The notes below the pieces were generated by a model that saw nothing but the letters and a program-made list of their open reading frames with translations, was not told the DNA's origin and searched no databases. DNA of 5,333 nt from an uncultured Oxalobacteraceae bacterium (GTDB lineage Bacteria > Pseudomonadota > Gammaproteobacteria > Burkholderiales > Burkholderiaceae): NCBI GenBank assembly GCA_946479705.1, contig CAMLHI010000182.1:1-5333 (forward strand), given 5' to 3'. Shown piece after piece: positions 1 through 5,333 of this stretch (positions are counted from its first letter, which is position 1; every line of letters begins with the position of its first letter). Both the position numbers and the translations under genes were made by a program.

Positions 1-46
1 TTATCAATCACTTACGGCATTCTTGCCCTTTTTTATGCAAAATTCA

Positions 47-218
47 GGCTAGGAGCCTGCGCGGCAGAAGGAGTCGAGGCGGAACGGGTGGGAAAAGATC
101 CCAATTCGTCGGCACTTTCGAGGACTGTAGCCCCGCTACAGCCGGAGAAATGGCGGCGAAGTGGGACTTTTCTCCGCCCGTTGCGACCGACGAGCTTCTG
201 CCGCGCAGACTCCTAGCC
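47..218. repeat. Long imperfect palindromic intergenic element, about 172 bp
   Basis: Two arms of about 85 nt (47-131 and 135-218) are inverted copies of each other around the central loop CCC at 132-134. The innermost 7 bp (CTGTAGC/GCTACAG) are perfect. The outermost 24 positions differ at one base only (GGCTAGGAG, then C or T, then CTGCGCGGCAGAAG). The middle is more diverged, with a few one-base gaps and several shared blocks such as AACGGG and GAAAAG. The right arm begins 2 nt after the stop codon of the leftward methyltransferase gene, so a leftward transcript would fold it into a long hairpin just behind the coding region. It could act as a transcription end or mRNA 3' protector, but no clean U-run follows it. 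It could also be a dispersed palindromic repeat or a small non-autonomous mobile element. I see no transposase gene and no obvious target-site duplication at the edges. The palindrome itself is read directly; its role is inference. Confidence 0.85.
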
Positions 219-219
219 G

Positions 220-972
220 CTATTGCCCCAGCAGCAGGAACACGGTCGGCTTCTTGTGGAAGTCCGGCGCCTTGCCGCTGGCCAGCCTGGCTTTCCACTG
301 CGCCGCCGTCATGGTGTTCACGCGTTCGCTGGGCAAGCTCAGGTCGGTTGCCACGCAGATCAGGGTGTTGCCCTGGCAAGCGAGCACCAGCGCGTCCAGC
401 ATGGCGGCATTGCGGTAGGGCGTTTCGATCAACAGCTGGGTCTGCTTTTCGCTGCGCGAGCGCTGTTCCAGTTCGCGGATGCGCTTGGCGCGCGCCGCCG
501 CATCGGTCGGCAGATAGCCGTTGAAGGCGAAACTCTGCCCGTTCAGGCCGCTTGCCATCACGGCCAGCAGCAGCGAGGACGGCCCCACCAGCGGACGCAC
601 TGTGATGCCGTGCTGATGGGCGATGCGCACCAGGTCGGCGCCGGGGTCGGCCACGGCCGGTACGCCCGCTTCCGACACCAGCCCGGCATCGCGCCCGGCC
701 AGCAGCGGGGCCAGCAGGCTGTTCAGGGCGGCGGCGGGGGTGTTCACATTCAGTTCGGCGATCTCGATCTCTTGCAGCGGCTTGGCCAGCGGATGGGCCA
801 GGGCGACCAGCTTGAGGAAGGCGCGCGCCGTCTTGGCGTTTTCGGCCACGAAATAATCCAGCCGCGCGGTCAGCGCCTGCACCTGGGTGGGCAGGATGTG
901 CGACAGCGCGTCGGCGGACGGTTCGGTGGGGCCGAGGGTATTGGGGATCAGGAAGAGGGTGCCGGTGCTCAT
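220..972 (-). CDS. SAM-dependent methyltransferase, tetrapyrrole-methylase fold, RsmI-related
   Basis: This 250-residue protein resembles the RsmI branch of the tetrapyrrole methylase family, whose best-known member 2'-O-methylates C1402 of 16S rRNA. An N-terminal beta strand and loop (TLFLIPNTLG, residues 5-14) stands where RsmI has its TPIGNL loop. A glycine-rich cofactor region follows (LVSEAGVP at 98-105, DPG at 109-111, then VRPLVGPSS at 125-133), and FNGYLP (150-155) matches the RsmI segment before its C-terminal domain. The length is below that of RsmI (roughly 280-290), and the altered first loop suggests a paralogue with a different substrate, so I give no symbol. ATG at 972 is chosen because the family motif starts right after it; a TTG two codons upstream (978) would add only two residues. 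No clear Shine-Dalgarno is visible. The gene lies 9 nt after the Maf stop codon, so co-transcription and translational coupling are likely. The target is unknown. Family assignment is firm, exact function is not. Confidence 0.85.
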   Translation of the reverse strand: MSTGTLFLIPNTLGPTEPSADALSHILPTQVQALTARLDYFVAENAKTARAFLKLVALAHPLAKPLQEIEIAELNVNTPAAALNSLLAPLLAGRDAGLVSEAGVPAVADPGADLVRIAHQHGITVRPLVGPSSLLLAVMASGLNGQSFAFNGYLPTDAAARAKRIRELEQRSRSEKQTQLLIETPYRNAAMLDALVLACQGNTLICVATDLSLPSERVNTMTAAQWKARLASGKAPDFHKKPTVFLLLGQ

Positions 973-981
973 TAACAATAG

Positions 982-1578
982 TCAGGAATGAAAAAAGTCC
1001 ACGCCGGCCTTGCGCAGCATGCCGGTCAGGGCGATGAGGGGCAGGCCGGTCAGCGCGGTCGGGTCGACGCTGTCGATGCGTTCGAGAATGGCGATGCCCA
1101 GGCCCTCGTTCTTGGCGCTGCCGGCGCAATCGTAGGGTTGCTCGATGCGCAGGTAGGCGTCCAGTTCGCGGTCGGGCAAGTCGCGGACGGTGACGAAGGT
1201 TTGCACGTTTTCCAGCTGGGCCTGGCCGGTGAGGGCGGGGCCGCGCCCGTCCCACAGGCACAGGGCGGTATGGAAAACCACGCGGCGCCCGCGCATTTTC
1301 TGCAGCTGGGCCAGGGCATTGGCGTGGTTGCCGGGTTTGCCGATCTGTTCGCCGTCGAGCGTGGCGACCTGGTCCGAGCCGATCACCAGGCTGCCGGGCG
1401 CGCGCGCGGCCACCGCCTGGGCCTTGGCGCGCGCCAGGCGCAGGGCGGTCGCTTCCGGGCTTTCGCCGGGCGCGGGTGTTTCGTCGAGATCGGGCACCAT
1501 CACCTCGAAGGGCAGGCGCAGCCGTTCGAGCAGTTCGCGCCGGTAGGCCGAACTGGAGGCGAGAATCAGGCGCTGCAT
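982..1578 (-). CDS. yceF: Maf-family nucleotide pyrophosphatase, YceF type
   Basis: This 198-residue protein of the Maf/HAM1 superfamily is a cytoplasmic enzyme that hydrolyses unwanted nucleoside triphosphates to the monophosphate and pyrophosphate. E. coli YceF prefers 7-methyl-GTP, while its paralogue YhdE acts on dTTP/UTP. Visible motifs are LILASSSAYRRELLE (residues 4-18, the substrate loop), DETP (32-35), GSDQV (67-71, with the likely catalytic Asp69), GKP (80-82) and CAGSAKNEGLGI (151-162). They match YceF more closely than YhdE (YceF has SDQV and CAGSFKSEGFGI), so house-cleaning of 7-methyl-GTP is the likely activity by family. Length fits the family. The start is fixed by AAGGAG six bases before the ATG at 1578. 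It is divergent from yceD, as yceF is in E. coli, and heads a two-gene leftward unit with the methyltransferase. No convincing promoter for this direction was found. Confidence 0.93.
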   Translation of the reverse strand: MQRLILASSSAYRRELLERLRLPFEVMVPDLDETPAPGESPEATALRLARAKAQAVAARAPGSLVIGSDQVATLDGEQIGKPGNHANALAQLQKMRGRRVVFHTALCLWDGRGPALTGQAQLENVQTFVTVRDLPDRELDAYLRIEQPYDCAGSAKNEGLGIAILERIDSVDPTALTGLPLIALTGMLRKAGVDFFHS

Positions 1579-1648
1579 GGTCAACTCCTTGCTGTCATGA
1601 TCGCCGTGGCGGGTTACAATACGGCCCGCAACAGCGCTGCGCCGCATA

Positions 1649-1664
1649 GCGCGAAAAATCGCGC
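1649..1664. repeat. Short perfect inverted repeat in the divergent promoter region
   Basis: GCGCGA (1649-1654) and TCGCGC (1659-1664) are perfect inverted copies separated by AAAA. The repeat lies just upstream of the -35 box of the rightward promoter and in the presumed leader of the leftward Maf gene. No T-run follows on either strand, so it is not an intrinsic terminator. It could be a protein binding site or a small leader hairpin, or chance in GC-rich DNA. Confidence 0.4.
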
Positions 1665-1670
1665 AAGTCT

Positions 1671-1700
1671 TTGACTCGACTGCGATAAGCCTGTTATTAT
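1671..1700 (+). promoter_or_regulatory. Sigma70-type promoter for yceD (and downstream genes)
   Basis: TTGACT (1671-1676) matches the -35 consensus at five of six positions. TATTAT (1695-1700) matches the -10 consensus at five of six. The spacer is 18 bp. Transcription would be expected to begin near 1707, giving a leader of only about 22 nt before the yceD ATG at 1729. This is the best promoter match I found in the window, and it drives the ribosome/lipid gene cluster. Confidence 0.72.
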
Positions 1701-1705
1701 CGCAG
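1680..1705. promoter_or_regulatory. Operator-like inverted repeat overlapping the yceD -10 box
   Basis: CTGCGATAA (1680-1688) and TTATCGCAG (1697-1705) form a perfect 9-bp inverted repeat with an 8-bp spacer. The right arm overlaps the -10 box and the left arm lies in the promoter spacer, which is a classic place for a repressor dimer to block RNA polymerase. Because the expected start site (about 1707) is downstream, the repeat would not be in the yceD transcript, which favours a DNA-binding role over an RNA hairpin. I do not recognise it as a known FadR or FabR site, and it does not fit the LexA spacing. The bound protein is unknown. Confidence 0.5.
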
Positions 1706-1728
1706 GTTTTCCGGGGAAAATTTCTGTA

Positions 1729-2226
1729 ATGAGTGCTTTTGTCATCGACGCTTTCGAGTTTTGTCGAAACAACGGCCTTCGCGAAGGCGCTACGCCTGTC
1801 GCCGAAATGGACCGCTTGAAAAAGGATTGTGCCGACGACGCCGGCACCGTGAACTGGTCGGTGCAGGGTGGCATCCACCCGCAGGGCTACGCGCAGATTG
1901 TGCTGGCCGTGGCCGGCGCGGTCCGGTTGCAGTGCCAGCGCTGCCTGAGCCCGTTTGAATACGCGATGGAGTCGTCGACCTTGCTGGTGCTGGGCAAGGA
2001 CGATGCCCACGCCGACGAGATCGAAGAGATCCTCGACGACGAGACGATCGATGTGATCGTCGGCAGCCGCAGCTGCGATATCCGCGATCTGATTGAAGAC
2101 GAAGCCCTGCTGGCCTTGCCGCAGGTGCCGAAACACGATGTGTGCCCCGACACCCAGTTGCTCGACGGGCTCAGGAGCGAGAAGCCTTCGCCCTTTGCCA
2201 GCCTGAAGGCGCTCAAGGGTGAATGA
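1729..2226 (+). CDS. yceD: YceD/DUF177 family protein, 23S rRNA accumulation factor
   Basis: This 165-residue protein belongs to DUF177, whose E. coli member YceD is needed for normal 23S rRNA levels and is nearly always encoded beside rpmF. The family core is visible. LQCQRC (residues 67-72) carries the two cysteines Cys69 and Cys72. An acidic stretch follows at 91-105, then IEDEALLALPQVPKH (122-136) with a further cysteine at 139. The C-terminus has PFASLKAL (155-162), the usual family ending. Length is close to E. coli YceD (about 173). The ATG at 1729 is preceded by a purine run (GGGGAA, 1713-1718) about ten bases upstream, a modest ribosome site. It is the first gene of the rightward cluster, directly behind a strong promoter, with 199 nt separating it from rpmF. 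The biochemical role is known only from family genetics. Confidence 0.9.
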   Translation: MSAFVIDAFEFCRNNGLREGATPVAEMDRLKKDCADDAGTVNWSVQGGIHPQGYAQIVLAVAGAVRLQCQRCLSPFEYAMESSTLLVLGKDDAHADEIEEILDDETIDVIVGSRSCDIRDLIEDEALLALPQVPKHDVCPDTQLLDGLRSEKPSPFASLKALKGE

Positions 2227-2289
2227 GCCGGCCGCATCGGCAGTACCGAACATGTAGGGCGTAAGAAACGTGTCAAGCGCGTGCAGCAG

Positions 2290-2364
2290 TCGAGTATGGC
2301 AAGTGGTGGTACAGGTAAGACAACGTGAAACATGTCGGCAGAGTTTTGCCGCTGGGATACTCGA
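2290..2364 (+). repeat. Nested inverted repeat in the yceD-rpmF intergenic region
   Basis: TCGAGTAT (2290-2297) and ATACTCGA (2357-2364) are perfect 8-bp inverted copies, 59 nt apart. Inside them a smaller hairpin is possible between CGGCA (2336-2340) and TGCCG (2347-2351). In a transcript reading from yceD into rpmF this could form a stem-loop domain ahead of the rpmF translation start. No T-run follows, so it is not an intrinsic terminator. An RNA role is inference. The rest of the 199-nt gap holds no convincing gene. Confidence 0.35.
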
Positions 2365-2389
2365 TTCGCATGTATTTGCTGGTCGAATG

Positions 2390-2398
2390 TGTTAGAAT
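2390..2398 (+). promoter_or_regulatory. Extended -10 promoter candidate for rpmF
   Basis: TG (2390-2391), one base, then TAGAAT (2393-2398) gives an extended -10 element, with the hexamer matching consensus at five of six positions. No good -35 box lies 16-18 bp upstream, which extended -10 promoters can tolerate. A start near 2405 would leave a leader of about 20 nt that includes the TAGGAG ribosome site. The local AT-rich change in an otherwise GC-rich region supports a promoter here, which would let rpmF be expressed apart from yceD. Confidence 0.5.
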
Positions 2399-2425
2399 TT
2401 TAGAACTTATGTATTAGGAGTCATC

Positions 2426-2608
2426 ATGGCAGTTCAGCAGAATAAGAAGTCCCCTTCCAAGCGCGGCATGCACCGTTCGCACGACTTCCTGGTCGCGCCA
2501 CAACTGGGCATCGAGCCAAGCACCGGTGAAACGCACCTGCGTCACCACATCAGCCCGAACGGTTTCTACCGTGGTCGTAAAGTGCTCAAGACCAAGAACG
2601 ACGAGTAA
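2426..2608 (+). CDS. rpmF: 50S ribosomal protein L32
   Basis: This 60-residue basic protein is ribosomal protein L32 (bL32), a component of the large subunit. It shows the family start [20 protein letters not shown] (residues 1-20), the central GETHLRHHI (34-42) and the ending [10 protein letters not shown] (45-54), all closely matching E. coli L32. It has no cysteine pairs, so it is the zinc-free form of the family. TAGGAG (2415-2420) stands five bases before the ATG, an excellent ribosome site. It sits between yceD and plsX, the usual context. A strong intrinsic terminator begins 26 nt after its stop, so much of its transcript probably ends there, consistent with the high expression needed for a ribosomal protein. 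Confidence 0.98.
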   Translation: MAVQQNKKSPSKRGMHRSHDFLVAPQLGIEPSTGETHLRHHISPNGFYRGRKVLKTKNDE

Positions 2609-2634
2609 TCGACGTTTCGCGTTTGAGTAAAATG

Positions 2635-2679
2635 AAAGCGGTGCAACGTATTTTTTCTGCGTCGCGCCGCTTTTTCTTT
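2635..2679 (+). terminator. Intrinsic terminator between rpmF and plsX
   Basis: A 14-bp stem pairs 2635-2648 (AAAGCGGTGCAACG) with 2660-2673 (CGTCGCGCCGCTTT), with one G-U wobble and one mismatch, around an 11-nt loop. The T-rich tail TTTTTCTTT (2671-2679) follows the GC-rich stem. The A-run at the left foot could give some activity in the other direction too. Position 26 nt after the rpmF stop fits a rightward terminator or attenuator that lowers read-through into plsX. Confidence 0.82.
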
Positions 2680-2703
2680 GTCACCGGCTGCAAGTTTCCT
2701 TTG

Positions 2704-2744
2704 CACACCTATGCGCCTCGTCATGCTGCATGACGCAGGGTGTG
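2704..2744. promoter_or_regulatory. Two-level palindrome in the plsX upstream region
   Basis: A perfect palindrome CGTCATGC-T-GCATGACG (2719-2735, 8-bp arms, one central base) is flanked by a second inverted pair, CACACC (2704-2709) and GGTGTG (2739-2744). The centre lies 55 bp before the plsX ATG. It may be an operator for the plsX-fabH-fabD genes or a hairpin in the plsX leader. No strong sigma70 promoter could be placed around it. It does not resemble an intrinsic terminator because no T-run follows. Confidence 0.5.
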
Positions 2745-2781
2745 GCTGGCGTTCGCCTGCCGCAATATCGCATCACACTAC

Positions 2782-3843
2782 ATGACAATTACAATTTCCA
2801 TTGACTGTATGGGTGGCGATCATGGCCCGTCAGTTACGATTCCCGCAGCCATTTCCTTTGTAAATCGTGAACCTCAGGCCCAGCTGGTGCTGGTCGGCCT
2901 GGAAGACGTCCTGCGCGCCGAGCTCAAGAAGCATAAGGCCGAACACCACGAGCGCCTGTCGGTCGTGCACGCCTCGGAAGTGGTGGCGATGGACGATCCG
3001 ATCGAAGTGGCCTTGCGCCGCAAGAAAGATTCCTCGATGCGCGTGGCGATCGAGATGGTCAAGCAAGGCAAGGCCCAGGCCTGCGTTTCGGCCGGCAATA
3101 CCGGCGCCTTGATGGCCGTGTCGCGCTATGTGCTCAAGACCATGGCCGGCGTGGACCGGCCCGCCATCTGCTCGATCCTGCCCAATCAGAAGGGCGGCCC
3201 CACCTATATGCTCGATCTCGGCGCCAACGTCGATTGCGAACCGCACCACCTGCACCAGTTCGCGGTGATGGCTTCGGTGCTGGTGTCGGCCATGGAAGGC
3301 ATCGCCAAGCCCACCATCGGCTTGCTCAACGTGGGCACCGAAGAGATCAAGGGCAATGAAGTGGTCAAGGCCACCGCCCGCCTGTTGCAGGACGACCACG
3401 CGCGCGGCGCGCTCAACTTCTACGGCAACGTCGAAGGCAACGATATCTTCAAGGGCACCACCGACATCGTGGTGTGCGATGGCTTCGTCGGCAACGTCAC
3501 TCTCAAGGCTGTCGAAGGCCTGGGCCGCTTCGTCAAGAGCGCGCTCAATACCGAATTCCGGCGCACCCCGCTGACCATGCTGGGCGCGCTGTTCGGGCGC
3601 AGCGCGCTGAAGAATTTCGGCAATGTCTTCAATCCTTCGCGCTACAACGGCGCCAGCCTGCTGGGCTTGCGTGGCCTGGTGTTCAAAAGCCATGGCGGCG
3701 CCGATGCATATTCGTACGAGTGGGCGATCAAACGTTCTTTCGATGCGGCTAAATATAATGTGCAGGAGCAGCTGTCGGTGATGATCGCCGACCTGATGCC
3801 ACGCACGCCTGACCCCGACGCGCCAGGCTCACCCACCCAGTAG
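2782..3843 (+). CDS. plsX: Phosphate acyltransferase PlsX
   Basis: PlsX converts acyl-ACP and inorganic phosphate to acyl-phosphate, the donor used by the membrane acyltransferase PlsY to start phospholipid synthesis. It is a soluble protein that associates with the membrane surface. The 353 residues show the family start [17 protein letters not shown] (7-23), [19 protein letters not shown] (68-86), [10 protein letters not shown] (103-112), LDLGANVDC (144-152), [11 protein letters not shown] (183-193), [14 protein letters not shown] (215-228), VCDGFVGN (231-238) and [16 protein letters not shown] (302-317). Length is normal. ATG at 2782 is chosen because homologues begin a few residues before IDCMGGD; an in-frame GTG at 2740 would add 14 unrelated residues. 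Neither start has a clear Shine-Dalgarno sequence, which is odd for a highly conserved gene. It is ten bases upstream of fabH and so in one unit with it, but separated from rpmF by a terminator. Confidence 0.97.
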   Translation: MTITISIDCMGGDHGPSVTIPAAISFVNREPQAQLVLVGLEDVLRAELKKHKAEHHERLSVVHASEVVAMDDPIEVALRRKKDSSMRVAIEMVKQGKAQACVSAGNTGALMAVSRYVLKTMAGVDRPAICSILPNQKGGPTYMLDLGANVDCEPHHLHQFAVMASVLVSAMEGIAKPTIGLLNVGTEEIKGNEVVKATARLLQDDHARGALNFYGNVEGNDIFKGTTDIVVCDGFVGNVTLKAVEGLGRFVKSALNTEFRRTPLTMLGALFGRSALKNFGNVFNPSRYNGASLLGLRGLVFKSHGGADAYSYEWAIKRSFDAAKYNVQEQLSVMIADLMPRTPDPDAPGSPTQ

Positions 3844-3853
3844 GACGGCAACA

Positions 3854-4840
3854 ATGACTCTCTACAGCAAAATCATCGGCACCGGCAGCTACCTGCCGGA
3901 GCAGCGCGTGACCAATCAGGATCTCGCCGCGCGCCTGGCGGAAAAGGGGATCGACACGTCGGACGAGTGGATCGTCTCGCGCAGCGGCATTTCCGCGCGC
4001 CACTACGCCGGCGACGGCCAACTGGCCTCCGACCTGGCGGTCGAAGCGGCGCGCAAGGCGCTCGCCATGGCCGACCTGCGGCCCGACCAGGTCGACCTGG
4101 TCATCGTCGCCAGCTCCACCCCGGATTTCCACGGCAGCTTTCCCAGCACCGCCTGCATCGTGCAGCGCAAGCTGGGCATCGAGAACGATTGCGCCGCCTT
4201 CGACGTGCAGGCCGTATGCAGCGGCTTCGTCTATGCCGTCTCGGTGGCGGACGCTTTCATCAAGGCCGGCGCCCACAAGAATGTGCTGGTGATCGGCAGC
4301 GAAGTGTTTTCGCGCATCCTCAATTTCGAAGACCGTACCACCTGCGTGCTGTTCGGCGACGGCGCCGGCGCCATCGTGCTGAGCGCCTCGAACGAGCCGG
4401 GCATCCTGGCCACCAAGCTGCATGCCGACGGTCGCCACGCCGGCGTGCTGACCGGTCCGACCTGCATCGCCGACGGCGCCATTGCCGGCAGCGCCTTCCT
4501 GTATATGGATGGTCCGGCCGTGTTCAAGCTGGCCGTCTCGATGCTCGAAAAGGTCGCCCATGAAGCGCTGGAGATGGCCGGCATGCAGGGTTCCGACATC
4601 GACTGGCTGGTCCCGCACCAGGCCAATATCCGCATTATGAACAGCACCGCCAAGAAGCTGGGCCTGCCCGCCGACAGGATGGTGGTCACGGTCGACCAGC
4701 ACGGTAACACCTCCGCCGCCTCAATCCCGCTGGCCCTGGATCTGGCCGTGCGCGATGGCCGCATCAAGCCGGGCCAGACCGTCATGATGGAAGGCGTGGG
4801 CGGCGGCTTCACCTGGGGCGCGGTGCTGGCCCGCATGTAA
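3854..4840 (+). CDS. fabH: Beta-ketoacyl-ACP synthase III (FabH)
   Basis: FabH starts type II fatty acid synthesis by condensing acetyl-CoA with malonyl-ACP to acetoacetyl-ACP in the cytoplasm. The 328-residue thiolase-fold protein has the complete catalytic triad: Cys122 in QAVCSGF, His255 in VPHQAN and Asn285 in HGNTSAAS. Other family marks are [12 protein letters not shown] (35-46), FGDGAGA (167-173), DGRIKPGQ (301-308) and the C-terminal [10 protein letters not shown] (316-325). Compared with E. coli FabH it has a few extra residues before TSDEWI, around LAEKGID. The start is supported by AGGA (3842-3845), which overlaps the plsX stop codon and lies eight bases before the ATG. The 10-nt gap means plsX and fabH are almost certainly co-transcribed, probably with coupled translation. 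Nothing is missing or broken. Confidence 0.98.
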   Translation: MTLYSKIIGTGSYLPEQRVTNQDLAARLAEKGIDTSDEWIVSRSGISARHYAGDGQLASDLAVEAARKALAMADLRPDQVDLVIVASSTPDFHGSFPSTACIVQRKLGIENDCAAFDVQAVCSGFVYAVSVADAFIKAGAHKNVLVIGSEVFSRILNFEDRTTCVLFGDGAGAIVLSASNEPGILATKLHADGRHAGVLTGPTCIADGAIAGSAFLYMDGPAVFKLAVSMLEKVAHEALEMAGMQGSDIDWLVPHQANIRIMNSTAKKLGLPADRMVVTVDQHGNTSAASIPLALDLAVRDGRIKPGQTVMMEGVGGGFTWGAVLARM

Positions 4841-4881
4841 ATCGCGCAAGCGCTTTTCCCAACCTTAGGAGTATTTCTCAG

Positions 4882-5333
4882 ATGGCACAATTCGCATTCG
4901 TCTTTCCCGGCCAGGGCGCCCAGGCCATCGGTATGCTGAACGGCTTTGCCGGCAACCCGGTGGTTGCGCAGACCCTTGCCGAAGCGAACGAAGCGCTCGG
5001 TTTCGACCTGGCCCGGCTGATCGCCGAGGGTCCAAAGGAAGAGCAGGACCTGACCACCAACACCCAGCCGATCATGCTGACCGCCGCGGTGGCGGTATAC
5101 CGCGCCTGGCTGGCGGCCGGCGGCCCGGTCCCCAGCCTGGTGGCTGGCCATAGCGTGGGCGAATACGCCGCGCTGGTCGCTGCCGGCGTGATCGCCTTCC
5201 AGGACGCGGTGCCGCTGGTGCGCTTCCGCGCCCAGGCCATGCAGGAAGCCGTGCCGGTCGGGCAGGGCGGGATGGCGGTGGTGCTCGGCTTGCCGGCCGA
5301 TGAGGTGCGCGCACTGTGCGCCGAAGCGGCCGC
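4882..5333 (+). CDS. fabD: Malonyl-CoA:ACP transacylase FabD, N-terminal part (cut by window edge)
   Basis: FabD transfers malonyl groups from CoA to acyl carrier protein, supplying the extender unit and the FabH co-substrate. The first 150 codons are present; full-length family members are about 310 residues, so roughly half lies beyond the right edge. Visible features are FVFPGQGAQ (residues 6-14), with Gln11 of the oxyanion region, and the nucleophile elbow GHSVGEYAAL (89-98) with catalytic Ser91. RFRAQAMQEAVP (114-125) follows, where Arg116 aligns with the arginine that binds the malonyl carboxylate. The catalytic histidine lies in the missing part. TTAGGAG (4865-4871) stands ten bases before the ATG. 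The 41-nt gap after fabH holds no terminator, so it continues the same operon. By the usual gene order fabG and acpP would follow, but that cannot be seen here. Confidence 0.97.
   Translation, partial: MAQFAFVFPGQGAQAIGMLNGFAGNPVVAQTLAEANEALGFDLARLIAEGPKEEQDLTTNTQPIMLTAAVAVYRAWLAAGGPVPSLVAGHSVGEYAALVAAGVIAFQDAVPLVRFRAQAMQEAVPVGQGGMAVVLGLPADEVRALCAEAA

Noticed and set aside
44..1261. A 405-codon open frame on the minus strand
   Set aside because: It overlaps the methyltransferase and Maf genes in another frame, is very rich in Arg, Ala and Pro as expected from GC-rich out-of-frame reading, and shows no domain. Its end is the palindromic element.
1691..1705. LexA-like CTG...CAG in the yceD promoter
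   Set aside because: The spacing between CTG and CAG is 9 bases, whereas a LexA box of the E. coli type needs 10, and the inner bases do not fit. It is better explained as part of the 9-bp inverted repeat.
1579..2253. N-terminal extension of the Maf gene up to 2253 in the same frame
   Set aside because: The Maf family motif begins at ATG 1578, which has a strong AAGGAG site. The extension runs through the divergent promoter and antisense to yceD.
2296..2328. Ten-codon ORF starting at ATG 2296 in the yceD-rpmF gap, with a P-loop-like SGGTGKTT
   Set aside because: It is far too short for a nucleotide-binding protein and has no ribosome site; the resemblance is chance.
3749..4702. Long open frame antisense to fabH (317 codons), and a similar one antisense to plsX (2830-3693)
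   Set aside because: FabH and PlsX are clearly the coding frames with all catalytic motifs; the antisense frames are low-complexity Gly/Ala/His-rich products of high GC at third positions.
4844..4856. GCGCAAGCGC followed by TTTT between fabH and fabD as a terminator
   Set aside because: The stem is only three pairs with a usable loop, and the T-run is four bases, too weak for an intrinsic terminator inside an operon.

Overview
The window is GC-rich chromosomal DNA, apparently from a betaproteobacterium of the Burkholderiales, most likely Oxalobacteraceae (the Massilia/Duganella/Janthinobacterium group). This rests on protein character (PlsX opening with [10 protein letters not shown], FabH with QAVCSG around the active cysteine, a 60-residue L32 without zinc cysteines), strong G/C preference at third codon positions, and gene order. 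The genus is an inference from memory of these families, not a search result.

Left edge (1-219): no convincing gene. Most of it is one long imperfect palindrome (47-218) lying directly behind the stop codon of the leftward gene pair. Minus-strand pair (220-1578): a Maf-family nucleotide pyrophosphatase of the YceF type is followed after 9 nt by a tetrapyrrole-methylase-fold SAM-dependent methyltransferase related to RsmI. Divergent intergenic region (1579-1728): a good sigma70-type promoter faces right, with a 9-bp perfect inverted repeat covering its -10 box.

Plus-strand cluster (1729 to the right edge): yceD (DUF177), rpmF (ribosomal protein L32), plsX, fabH and the first 150 codons of fabD. 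This is the widely conserved yceD-rpmF-plsX-fabH-fabD order, with yceF divergent as in Escherichia coli. It links ribosome assembly (L32, YceD) to phospholipid and fatty acid synthesis. FabD makes malonyl-ACP, FabH condenses it with acetyl-CoA to start chains, and PlsX converts finished acyl-ACP to acyl-phosphate for membrane lipid synthesis.

The cluster does not look like one uninterrupted transcription unit. rpmF has its own extended -10-like element, a strong intrinsic terminator follows rpmF, and a palindrome sits upstream of plsX, which lacks a visible Shine-Dalgarno sequence. The genes are ordinary core genes and I see no new multi-gene system. The parts worth a second look are non-coding: the 172-bp palindromic element, the operator-like repeat, and the rpmF-plsX junction.
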